DNA from: Clarireedia homoeocarpa
Lineage: Eukaryota; Ascomycota; Leotiomycetes; Helotiales; Rutstroemiaceae
DNA length: 64,000 nt
Reading direction: 5' to 3'
NCBI GenBank assembly: GCA_001465935.1
Contig: LNKV01000020.1
Span: forward strand, 1,247,252-1,311,251
Part shown: positions 23,139 through 34,186 of the stretch, piece by piece
Layout of the letters: each line of letters starts with the position of its first letter
How positions within the stretch are numbered: position 1 is the stretch's first letter
The notes under the pieces: model-generated
The model's database searches: none
What the model was told of the DNA's origin: nothing
Seen by the model: the letters and a program-made list of their open reading frames with translations, nothing else
Made by a program: the position numbers and the translations under genes

Positions 23139-24668
23139 CTCCCCTCCAACCCGAAAACATTTTCCTAGCCAATTCACCCACGGAACTTAAGCTACACACG
23201 CTTAGCTTACCATGTACGTCGCACGTTCAAAAATCATGCAAGCTGCAAGCTGCACTGCAGCACATTTTTGCTTTCACGCTCGCTCGGCCGCCTGCCCCAC
23301 TTCGTTCTCGCCTCGCTCCCGCAGCAGCACACAGACGGATATCCTCGGTCTCGGTACGCATGTGCTTGTGCGTGGAGCTGGGACTAGGATTCAAGGAGGG
23401 AGAAATGAAGGGAAGAAAGAAGGGGAGGGGGGAAGGATCTGGGTTGCTGGTGAGGATCGAGGTTTTTTCTTCTTGTGTAGGCTTTGGGTGCCTTAGGAAT
23501 GCGAAGAAAGAGAAGGAATATCAGAAAGTGATGACATATTTTGATGGTGGTGATGACGACGACGATGATGATGATGATGGATAGTCAGATGGGGAATAAT
23601 GGAGACGGGGATGGATATTTGGATTAGCATGGGGAAAGAGTATGGAGAAAGAGTAATATGGATGAATGAGTAGTCGAATTGAATTGTATTGAATTGTAAG
23701 ATTATTATCAACGTAAATAACAACACTCAACTGCACTGGCACTGCCCACTCCCTCCCTCCCTCCAATTAAACAGAAGAAGAAGCAGGAGAAGGAAGAAAA
23801 AGAATCTCAGAGGTGGGTGGTCCACGATGGCTCGAAAATCCGCACTAAGTCTCGACTCTTGAGCCATCCATATCATATCATCGTTCTAACCTATTCACCG
23901 AATTTTTGCAGTTAGCTGTCACTCCCTCCCCGCTCTCCCCCCGCCCCACCGCCACAGATAATCTTTCTGTCCTGTCCTGTCCTGTCATGTTGTCCATTGA
24001 GATGAAAATAATACTAGTAGTTCAACGTGATGACACAAGATCAAGTTAAATCGACCAAGTTGAGTTGAGTTTATGAATAAGCAACAGGACAGGACATAAG
24101 CAACAGGATGGATGGATGGATGGATGGATGAGATTGCGTGCGCAATTCAACATAACATACCCATACTACAGTACAGCAGCACAGCACAGTACAGCAGTTT
24201 GGTAATAGTATAGTAGTATACAGTAGTATAGTTCCTGTGTTCCCTTCCCTTCCCTTCCCTAAGTTCCGGTAACCCAACTTAACTTTAGTTACCTACCGTA
24301 CCACCTTTGCAGAGAAAAAAAAAAAAAAAAAGATCGTCAAAGAGCGAGAGCGAGAGCGGTATGTACATCCATACGAAGTACAAACAAACATACATACATA
24401 CATACAGTGGGAGGATGCTATATATGGGGAATCCCCATATTTTTTATTGTTCACGCGGGCAGGAAGGAAGATGAAAGGGATGGAGTAGAGTAGAGAAGCT
24501 TGGCATAACTTACAAGTGCTGTAGTGTAGCGGTCGTGTATGTGTATGTGTATGTGTATGTATGTGTGTCTAGAAAAGGGGGGCGAAATATACTTGTATGT
24601 ATCATATCTCGGAGATTGTAGCTAGAGCAAGGAGTCGATTCTGAAGAGGGAGGTACAGGCAGGGCAGA

Positions 24669-24862
24669 GACGGATGGATAGACGGATAGACAGACAGATA
24701 GACGGACAGATAGACGGACAGATAGACGGACAGATAGACGGACAGACAGACAGATAGACGGATAGACGGATAGGATAGATAGACAGACAGACAGATAGAC
24801 GGACAGATAGACAGACAGACAGATAGACGGACAGATAGACGGATAGACAGACAGATAGATGA
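24669..24862. repeat. GACGGACAGATA minisatellite rich in GATA motifs
   Basis: About 190 bp of irregular 4-bp-based units (GACG, GACA, GATA). I count eleven AGATAG sequences, each matching the WGATAR site of fungal GATA factors. Confidence 0.9.
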
Positions 24863-26705
24863 TGGTTCATGCCGGTAAGCTTACAGTTGGTGGAATTACC
24901 AAACAACATTAACTATTAGATTTCCATCATCCATTCTTGGGCACGAAAAGCATGTTCGGAGATGTCTTATTGTGGATGGCATTGGGTAGTAGTCAGGTAC
25001 CAAGAGACTCCAATCTAGCCAGCCCTTTCATCTCCAAATGCACGCGGGGCAGGAAGGGGGGAAGGGGGAAGGGAGCCCCGGGGGGGGGGGGGGGAGGATG
25101 TGTGAGCGTGATCAGTTTTTTTTTGATAAGAGAAGTTCTAGTTCTAGTTCTACTAAAGTAGTTCTAGTTCTGCACAAAAAGGCAGACAGCAAACGTACGT
25201 GCTGACCCGAAGTTCTAACGGACCGAATCAAATCTTCAAAATGGGTTCTAGAAGTCAATTGAAATGGTAATGAGATGTGGGGGGGTCGGAGTTGGAAGTT
25301 AGTTGGTCGGAGGGACCGTAAATTGAACTGCCTTTCTGCCCTGCCCCCTTCTCATTCATACATGTTTCTTTTTTTTTTTCTGGAGAAAGCTCCAAAGTGC
25401 CGGGCTCCCGACACGAAGAGACCGTGCTTCGTGCTTCTTCTGACTCTCTTCGTACTCCACCTCCTCTCCACTTCTGCTTATGGGCGGAGGGGAGAAAGCT
25501 GGGCCGAGGCGAAGCTTGAACGAAAAAGGTAATCCGGTAAGCGCTGCCAATCTAAATTTGTAAAAAATTGGATGGGACCGGCTAAGTTACAGTACATGAA
25601 GCATGAAAGACACCAAAGGGTTCATGAGACCTGCTAATAGAGGGGCAAGACTTGTAGATGTTTGAACCTAGATGCATGGGCGAGGCTGCAATGGAAGCTT
25701 TTTCTTGCATTCTTGCATGTTTGCATGTGTTGTTGAGTGCGCTTCGTAAGTTGCTTGGGTTCCTGGCGTTCCTCGGGGTTCTAGAGCCTCTGCCGGTTTC
25801 GACGACTGACCCATTTTGAAACGAAGAATGGTGTGGATTAGAACTCCTACTTCGTACAGTAGTTGCATTGAGCTGTTTGTGCATGGACGATCAAATGATC
25901 AGCAGTTGATACAACGAAGACCACGATAGTTCGGTACAGTTGTACTCCATAGATGGGCTTTCGTCAAGGGGAATCTACTCCGTGCAGAGGTAGAGTACAA
26001 GTACGAAGAAAATGGGGCGCGGCAGACAATAGGGGTCATAACCTTGAGTCGTGGCCACACACAGGTTTCTGATCTCTTTTGTTTTTTTCATAACTATCGT
26101 CAAAAGTCCATAATTTTGTGGATGATATGATGAAATTATGAAGGTGAAAGAGGTCATGCGGTCCATTTTTCGTTCACAAAGAGTAAAGAGGACAGACATC
26201 ATACTATGTAATTGTGTAAGTCAAGTAAGTTGGTAAGAAAAATAATTGGGGATATGATGTTATCTATAAGATATGATAAACATAGCTATGATAACATCTC
26301 TCATGCCAATGCCATCTCGATCTCTCTCTCGCAGGATCGAAAATCCAAGGCAGAAAGGTTAAGAAGCACGACGATTAGCTCATTGTTGACGTTACGGCTA
26401 CGTAGGGACCAGCAGGTACAACTTTTAGAACTGGCAACGACTGGCAGAAGCTGGCACCGTCTCCACTCGCTTGGAGCTTTGGCGCCTCGGAACTGACGCA
26501 CCGCCACAGGCCCGGAACTGCACGTGCGTGTGGATTATTTCCCTTTGAGAGCGAGGCGAGGGGGGAGCCACTCATGGAGCTTGAGTTCGCCTTGCAAGGA
26601 GATACGGGCAGGTCATGGAATGCACACATGCAAGATGGATCATGCAGCGAGACAGATAGACATGGGTGGATGGGTGATGTTCCATCCTTCGATAATTTAT
26701 TCTTT

Positions 26706-26901
26706 TCGTATTGTGTATGGGTATGTATGGTATGTATGGGATGTATGGTATGTATGGGTATGTATGGGATGTATGGTATGTATGGGATGTATGGGATGTA
26801 TGGTATGTGAGTGATCGTGATCCGGCGACAGGAAGAAAAGGTCCCTGGCCTGGGATGGAGGTTGTGTGTAGTATGTATGTAGTATGTAGTATGTAGTATG
26901 T
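26706..26901. repeat. TATGG/TATGT minisatellite and GTAGTAT repeat
   Basis: GTATGG/GATGTATGG units from 26706 to about 26808, and a separate GTAGTATGTA array from about 26868 to 26901. Confidence 0.9.
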
Positions 26902-27029
26902 ACACGCTGGCTGTACTTTTTTCTATATTCCGTCTGTGTTTTAGGGTGACGACTCTCACTCATAGGACGGAAATAATTCTTCCGGTTCGTAGAACGACCT
27001 CGACCTCGACCTCGACCGTTACCGTTACC

Positions 27030-27110
27030 GTCTGAATTATTCCTCTACAAGATGAAGTCTGAATTATTCCTCTACAAGATAAAGTCTGAATTATTCCTCT
27101 ACAAGATAAA
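27030..27110. repeat. 27-bp unit repeated three times
   Basis: Units start at 27030, 27057 and 27084 (GTCTGAATTATTCCTCTACA plus 7 bp). They differ by one base. Just upstream are CGACCT and CGTTAC short repeats. Confidence 0.95.
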
Positions 27111-28061
27111 GTCTGCACTCTGGAATCTCTCATCTCCATGAAGCATGTGGGGGTTTGGTCTGGGGAAAGGGAAGAAAACAACACGAAAGGAATCAGCATG
27201 GAGATGGAGGAGGAGTATCCCATTTGCCAATTCGACGTAAACGACGGGAAGGACCATCTACCCGTTACCGGTTACCATACCATCGATGTCTGTATTGCTG
27301 CCTTTTTGCACCTGGTAACTTACATGCCCCTTCTGCAGCTAGGAAAACAGCCAAACGAAATCCGCTCAACTTCTCAACTTCTCCATCTTTTGTGCTGATC
27401 TTTCGCGCTGATCGTTCGCCCATCACATGTAGGGAAGGAAAATGGGATGCGCAGCCATGGAATTGTTGGAATCTTGCTTTGTATGTCCTAAACTGCATTG
27501 GGTATCTTTTCCTAGCAAAGCGATGGTGATCATCGCCGTGACCGCGTGCAGGATCGTTTTTTCCATCGACAACCGTGCGTGGGAAACAGGGGACAAGAGA
27601 CAAGGGTCGTCGTCTTGCATGCAATGCCAACCTAGACCCATCGAAATTCAACGAAGAAGCGGAAAAGGAAGAGCACACAAGCTCACACACGCACACACGC
27701 ACACACACACGCACACGCACACACGCTCACAACTTCGCACCAAGCAAAATGGCGGGGCAATTATCCAATGGTTTGAGTGGACCCTTTCTCTCCTACTCCG
27801 TACACGCTTCCGTTCGTTCTGCGCTCTCTGTGTGTCAAGCCCGACCAATTGCTTAGTATATGGCTGATCGTTTTCCCTTGCGCCTATCTCCTTCCCTTCA
27901 CCATGTCATATATTCCCACTTTGTCCTTCCTCTTAAATACCAGCACCCTTCAACTTCCACTCAAGAAGCCATCAGTTGCGACCTACAATCCATTGTTACT
28001 CTTTTGATAATAACCCATTCACCTTTCTTCTACCTCTCTACCACCTAGCTACCTACCTACC

Positions 28062-28162
28062 TACACACACAGACACGGGCACACACAGGCACACACAAAC
28101 ACACACACACACACACACAGGCACACACAAACACACACACTCACTCACTCACTCACACACAC
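28062..28162. repeat. CA/ACTC-rich microsatellite in the glycerol kinase leader
   Basis: About 100 bp of CA repeats with interruptions, then CTCA repeats, ending 17 bp before the start codon. Confidence 0.9.
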
Positions 28163-28178
28163 ATACTCGTCTGCCAAG

Positions 28179-30065
28179 ATGATGCACCCAACCCCCCCAG
28201 CTCCTATACCGCATACCAGTCTCGATGGTTTCAAATACCGAAGGGAAGCGGAATACAGAAACCAAGACTTCGAAGCTGCCAAAGACATGTCCCCAGAAGA
28301 TGCCGAGCATGTTGAGCACATCGAACAAACAAAATACCATTTGCCCGAAAAGCTGGGCCAAACGGAAGAGGAGAAGCAAAAGCATTGGTTCATTGGTAGC
28401 ATAGATCAGGGTACCACTTCATCGAGATTTATCATTTTCAATGGAGAGGGTCAACCTGTGGCAATGCACCAGCATGAATTCGAGAACATGTATCCTGAGT
28501 CAGGGTGAGTTTAAAATCAATTCCGCCTGTCGCTTTAATTGAACGTGCCACTAATCAATCTTGCTTCGCAGATGGCACGAACATGATCCTCAGGAACTGG
28601 TCAAGTCGGTGGAAGAATGTATTGAAAAGGCAACAGAAAAATTCCTCGAATTGGGACACAAGAAAACGGACATCAAAGCCATCGGTATCACCAATCAGCG
28701 AGAAACCACCATCTGCTGGGACACACACACTGGGGAGCCCCTATACAATGCCATCGTCTGGCCAGACACCCGAACCACAGCCCTTGTGCGCGAGCTCAAG
28801 GACCGTGAAGGTGCGGACAACATCCAACAGTTGTGCGGTTTGCCATTATCTACATATCCATCCAGTGTCAAGCTTCTGTGGATGTACCGAAATGTAGAAG
28901 CCATCCGAAATGCCTACGATGAGGGCAGGTTATCTTTCGGCACAGTCGACACCTGGTTGATCTACAAGCTGAACGGTGGCAAGGAGGCCAACGTTCACGT
29001 CACAGATACCACCAACGCCTCAAGAACTATGTTCATGAACCTCCACACTCTCAAATACGACGACGATCTCCTCAACTTCTTCCAACTCGACAGAAAAAAC
29101 GTTACCCTCCCCAAAATCGTACCATCTTCAGACAAAGAAGCGTTCGGTAAACTCGCATATGGTGCGCTAGAAGGCATTAGGATCACTGGTTGTTTAGGTG
29201 ATCAATCCTCTGCCTTGGTCGGGCAATGCGGATTCGAGCCGGGACACGCAAAGAACACATACGGAACTGGTTGTTTCCTGCTTTACAACGTAGGAACCAA
29301 GCCCGTGATTTCTAAATTTGGTCTATTGGCGACTGTTGCCTATGACTTTGGAAATGGCCGTAAACCTGTCTATGCTCTTGAGGGCAGCATTGCAGTCGCC
29401 GGTTCTGGTGTGAAGTTCTTGATGAACAATCTTGGTTTCATTGCCCACTCCAGTAAGATCACCGAATTGGCTGAGACTGTCGAGGACAACGGTGGTGTTG
29501 TATTCGTTACTGCTTTCTCCGGTCTCTTCGCTCCTTACTGGATTGACTCTGCCAAGGGAACACTGTGTAAGTTTACCCCCTCTCATAAATTTATGACCAA
29601 TAGCTAATAAATTTTCTAGTCGGTATCACACAACACACTCAGCGTGGTCATATCGCCCGTGCCACTTTGGAAGCTACCTGTTTCCAGACCAAGGCCATTC
29701 TCGATGCTATGGAGAAGGACTCCGGTCACAAACTTGAAGGTCTCGCTGTTGACGGTGGCATGTCCAACTCAGACCTTTGCATGCAAACTCAAGCCGACAT
29801 CCTTAGCATACCGATCAACCGCCCAGTCATGCGTGAAACAACAGCATTGGGCGCTGCCATCGCTGCAGGCTTTGCCGTTGACATCTGGAAGGAGTTTGAT
29901 GAGTTGAAGGAAATCAACAGAGATGACCGAACCATCTTCAGTCCTCAAGTCAAGAAATCGAAGAGTGCTAAGATGTTCAAGAAGTGGGAGCAAGCTGTTG
30001 AGATGAGTAAGGGATGGGTGTTACACCAAGATGAAGATCAAGATGACGAGGATGATGTCGATTAA
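28179..30065 (+). CDS. gut1: Glycerol kinase
   Basis: Phosphorylates glycerol to glycerol-3-phosphate, the first step of glycerol use. Three exons (28179-28504, 28572-29566, 29620-30065; introns 67 and 53 nt), 588 aa. FGGY carbohydrate kinase signatures are clear: SIDQGTTSSRFIIF near residues 74-87, ITNQRETTICWD, AIVWPDTRT, the ADP-site region CLGDQSSALVGQ, NTYGTGCFLL, and the C-terminal GLAVDGGMSNSDLCMQ plus MRETTALGAA. Compared with bacterial GlpK there is a ~70-residue hydrophilic N-terminal extension and an acidic C-terminal tail (DEDQDDEDDVD), as in fungal enzymes. The start codon follows directly after a CA/CTCA microsatellite; a second ATG immediately follows the first. Confidence 0.96.
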
Positions 30066-31116
30066 GCATCTCAATTCGTCGAGGTGGTGGTGCAATGGTT
30101 GCCGTGGTGGAGCACACAGAAAGAAACGATTCAACAAATTCATGATGACAGAAGGAGATAATGATACATACCCCAAAAACACTCAAAGAAAAGGAGAAAA
30201 GGCTGGGAATAGACATGTGGATAGAAGGGACAAGACGGGGAATTGTGGAAAACAATTGGAATATAATACTTGGGTCGGACTAGGGGAGTGTGTGGTGTTG
30301 TTGGAACTTGATGAAATACCCTTTTTTAGGTATAGGATTGTTCTTTTCTGGGACACTTGATGGGAGCATTCATTGGTTATTCATAGCGGGATTGTCTGAT
30401 CTTTTTGGGGGTTTATATACCAGCTACTTTGGTTAGCTAGGCGTCAAGTGGTCTATATATTACAATGATGATTATGAATGGAAAAAAATTGGAAAATTAT
30501 TTTAAACATCATATTTGTTCATGGCTATTTCTCTTGTGTGATGTTGGGTTGGCTCCAAGAGTGAGCGAGCGAACAATGAATATCTTCGAGATTGGACTGG
30601 TTACAAGAGACACAGAGCACACAGAGCACACAGAATAGAACAGGGCAGGGAAGGGCAGGGCAGGGCAGTGGAAAAGAAAAACTGCTTTGGCTTGGTTTGG
30701 TTTGGTTTGTAAGTGCAGGCAGGACAATGCGCGCCGGGGGGAAGAGGGGGCGGGGGGAGGAAATGTTTTATTTTAGATATGACTGATAGATATAACTGTG
30801 GATTGTTTAATGGAAGGGAATCAGAGAGAGAGATTATATATATATATATATATATAAGTAAATGTATTTGTGCTATTCAATGCCCTGGGTTTGGGTTTGG
30901 GTCCTTAACTTGCGATATTTAGTAGTTGTAATGGATGTATTTATTTATATTTATATACATACATACATATATATACTTATTTTGTCATTCCCATTGCCTC
31001 ATTCACCCATCTTTTATAGTTCTTTCAAAAACACTCTCTCTACACTATTCAATGCCTCGTCTAGGCGACATCTTGGATCCTCTTTCTATGAAACGTGAAC
31101 GCCTCTGAAGGCTTGA
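30066..31116. other. Convergent intergenic region
   Basis: About 1 kb between the 3' ends of glycerol kinase and the NRAMP gene. It has an ACAGAGCAC and GGGCA repeat near 30605-30667, a TA microsatellite at about 30834-30857, and TA-rich DNA near 30940-30980. No gene is seen. Confidence 0.55.
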
Positions 31117-32925
31117 TCAGGCATCCCCTTTCCCCAACAATACCAAGTTCGCTACATTCATGCACGCCATAATCAACCAAATCAGTGCCGCGACGGCCGC
31201 TGTAATCCAGTGATTCCTCAGCTTTGTCCCCGCGCCTCGAGCTCCACTGTCGTGCCCCACCCCCGACTCGTCCACGCTGTAATCTATCATATCGGGTCCC
31301 GCGCACTGCACCGTCATGTACCGATTGCGACAGGTAAAGTAGATCAGCGGCGCGGAAATGAACGGAAGCGTAATGCTAAGCGCGACTTGACTTGCGTTGA
31401 GCGCGGCGGAGAGACCCTCGCGTCCGACGGCGCCAGCGATGATGATGCTGGGGGTGATGGAGATACTGCGGGTGAGGAGGCGGCGGAGCCACGGTCGGAT
31501 CGTCCAGTTGATCGCGCCTTCGGATACCATTTGTCCGGCGATGGTGCATACGATACCGGCGGAGATGCCGGAGAGGAGAAGCGCAAGGGCGAAGATGGTG
31601 CCGGCGGCTTTGGAGATGCTAGAGACGAGGAGATCGTAGATGCCGAAGAGATCGGCGTCGGGCGCGGCGGGGTTGTTATAGAGAGCGGCGCCAGCTACGA
31701 TGAGGATTGCGGAGTTGACGAAGAGCGCGAAGGTGAAGAGACAGAGGGCTAGTTCGGCGTAGGAGTATTTGAGGCAGGATTTGATAGCGGGGAGAGAAGG
31801 GCGGTAGGGTTCTTTGGAGCTGAGGTCGAAGTCTTGGTTGATGAGGTGGTTCTTTTTGTCGTAGTCGAGAAGACGGGGTTGTACGAGGCCACTACCCAGG
31901 TAGAGACTGTGTGGCATGACGGTTGCTCCTAGAATACCGCATGCTTGATATAGACTGTTGGCTGTAAGTATGTTTTAGGGCGAGAGAGAGAGAGAACTAC
32001 ATACCCTTGGGATTGTACAATAGTTTTAGATGGTAAGTAACCCCTGAAGACTTGTCCTACAGAAGTATTCTGAATGAGAGAGAGTTGTATGCAGAAGCAA
32101 ACAACAACACCCAGCACCAAAGCTGCAACAAACATCTCGAAATATCGTAATCTTTTCGTTTCACCATTTGCAGGATAGAAAATGAGAAGAACTAGAACAT
32201 CAACAATTGACAAAGCGCAGCCACCAACCAAAGGTATTTGAGGAATTAAAAGGTTAATCGCGATAGCTGTACCAATTACTTCTGCGATGTCTGTAGCAAT
32301 TATCTATACTTTGTCAGTCAAGTGAAAGGAACTGAGGGGGAACGTAACATACAGCTGCTTCAGCCATAATATATAGAACAATGTTTAGCCATTTTGGCAG
32401 GTGTGCTTTGCATGCCTCAGCGAGATTCAACCCACTGACGGTGCCAAGCTTAATGCAGAGACTCTGCAAGAAGATGGCAAAAATGTTCGACATTAGTACG
32501 ATGAACAAAAGTCGAAATCTGAACGTTGCACCAGCAGCAACATCCGTAGCGTAATTTCCTGGATCGATATATGCCACCGAGACCTGTATATATCTGTTAG
32601 TATCTAAATGTAAATGATGGGTGCTGAGACAACATACCATGAAGCCTGGCCCGATAAATTTGGCAAATTTGACCATCACTTGCTTGAATCTCAACAGTGA
32701 TTCTTTGGGCGCACTGAGATATCTCCCGGTATGTCCCTTTCCATCTTCGCTTCCACTACCTTCCCGATTGCTACCGTCCGAAACTTGGATGGTTGGTCTT
32801 ACCACGTGACCATCCTTTCCATCCTCTCCACCCTCTTTGGTCGTCAGATCATTGGCCAGCGCATTCGGATTCGGATTGTATCCATCCCCCTCCAACGGCT
32901 CATCAGTTCTCGACGGACGAAACAT
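31117..32925 (-). CDS. NRAMP-family divalent metal transporter (Smf type)
   Basis: Proton-coupled importer of Mn2+/Fe2+ and similar metals. Four exons (32925-32638, 32583-32353, 32303-32005, 31954-31117; introns 54, 49 and 50 nt) give 551 aa. The two unwound metal-binding helices are visible: TM1 with YIDPGNYATD (DPGN at ~103-106) and TM6 with GATVMPHS (~282-289). The family signature continues with SLCIKLGTVSGLNLAEACK and ATDIAEVIGTAIAINLL. The N-terminal ~85 residues are a hydrophilic cytosolic tail. Several further hydrophobic segments (e.g. LALLLSGISAGIVCTIAGQM and VAALIWLIMACMNVANLVLL) complete the membrane domain. Whether it sits in the plasma membrane or vacuole cannot be told. Confidence 0.95.
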
Positions 32926-33312
32926 CTTTCTGTTTGAGAGTTATGTGCTTCCTCTCATTTGATGCAAACGTTCGATCACCAAAACTTTGATGTTTGCGCC
33001 ACAATCTGCGCCTCCCTATTCTTTTTTCGGCAGTTGGTGCACTAACTCGGGAACTAGCGAGAGATATAGAAAGAGTACTGTGAGGTAAAAGGTGCTGAAG
33101 GACTTCGATACATACAACGAAAACGAGATGATTCACGCCGCAAGCAGTCGCCGCAACCAATTACCCAACGGAATAGCACTGGAACAGCCTTTATGTAGAA
33201 GAGGTAGAAAACCAAAGATACTTGAAAAACGCGGGGGAAACGCGGGGCTCTGAAAAGGGCAGGTACGAAAAGGGTATATGATGCGATGCGTATAACTACA
33301 TCTGGCTCACAG

Positions 33313-33422
33313 TAACGGTATTACTCCGAGCAAAGTATGAGAAGCGCAATGATTCGTCAGATGTGGCAGAAAGCTGGAGTCTACACTAACGTTAGACACT
33401 AACGTTATTACTCCGAGCAAAG
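33313..33422. repeat. Pair of 25-bp direct repeats
   Basis: TAACGGTATTACTCCGAGCA plus AAGTATG ends near 33339, and the near-identical TAACGTTATTACTCCGAGCA plus AAGTATG sits at about 33395-33425. The second copy abuts the inverted-repeat element, and is preceded by a short duplicated ACACTAACGTT. Confidence 0.8.
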
Positions 33423-33431
33423 TATGCTATA

Positions 33432-33560
33432 CTTGGACGCAAGGATAAACAAGTGTGGTCCCTGTCGCTCCACTAACACAAAGAAGTTATATCGGCGAGC
33501 TGATTGGTTGATATAGAAGGTACGAGAACAGGGACTACACTTATTTATCCTTGAGGCTAG
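33432..33560. mobile_element. Small inverted-repeat element (MITE-like, TA-flanked)
   Basis: The 26-bp arms starting CAAGGATAAACAAGTGTGGT (33440) and ending ACTTATTTATCCTTG (33553) are inverted repeats with two mismatches, both C/T or G/A. Arms may extend to CT...AG at 33432 and 33560, where TA dinucleotides flank both sides, as for Tc1/mariner-type MITEs. No coding capacity; 129 bp. Confidence 0.6.
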
Positions 33561-34186
33561 TAATTATGTTATGTTATGAAGAAAGCTACGGCTTTTCCCG
33601 ATCGTCGGACCCCGGTGATTGTATTGATCTATGCTTCATCCTATGTTGATTGGACGGTGAGGACAATTGCTTGGTAGCCAAGCATAATATGTTTCGGCCA
33701 GAATGTATTATAAGGTGTGCATTGCATCCGACCAGATGAGAAATATCAAGACAGTAACATCCGGTGCCCCCGGCCAACAACCAGACCAGGCGTATTACGA
33801 TAGAAACGTTCAGCGAAGGACCAGAATAGGAAGCACTCATCGCCTAAACCGAGGCTATAGCCTCGAGAATCCCAGCGCTAACGAGAAATACAGGGATTGG
33901 AGGTTGAAAAGCATGTTGCCCCTCATCACAGATGCAGGCAGAATCCAAAGTGGTTTAAAATGGAAGCTCTGTTATTGCTATTGTACCATATAACATGTCT
34001 ATATCAAAAGCCTGATCGATACGCAAATCAAGCCCAAATGGTATGACCAGTATGCAATTTGCCAACCTAGTATGTAGTCTCCTCTTTTTCCCCTCAAAGA
34101 GACAGACACACCAACGCCGAGTGATCCATGCAACGCCATGCACATAACGACATCGATACCTGTCCTGTTCACAAACCGGAATTCCC

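Larger units (their letters stand above)
22230..28178. other. Six-kilobase gene-poor block with many simple repeats
   Basis: No credible coding gene found. The first ~1.1 kb is C-rich and holds a diverged tandem duplication. From about 23.4 kb on, microsatellites dominate: GAT/GAC at 23543-23581, GATG at 24107-24130, A17 at 24315-24331, GTATGT near 24535-24566, a G-rich run at 25046-25098, CA repeats at 27684-27734. The last ~300 bp are the pyrimidine-rich leader of the glycerol kinase gene. Open frames here are low-complexity shadows. Confidence 0.55.
32926..34186. other. Intergenic region with repeat and mobile-element remnants
   Basis: About 1.26 kb between the NRAMP start and the TAF4 3' end. 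It contains a 25-bp direct repeat and a small inverted-repeat element (listed). No coding signal. Confidence 0.55.

Noticed and set aside
24622..24909. 95-codon minus-strand frame of Ser/Val/Cys/Leu repeats
   Set aside because: It is the translation of the GACGGACAGATA minisatellite, not a protein.
26375..26959. 194-codon minus-strand frame with IPYIPYIP repeats
   Set aside because: Driven by the TATGG minisatellite; flanks have no coding signal.
31210..31752. 180-codon plus-strand frame rich in Glu, Gly and Asp
   Set aside because: Antisense shadow of the GC-rich last NRAMP exon.
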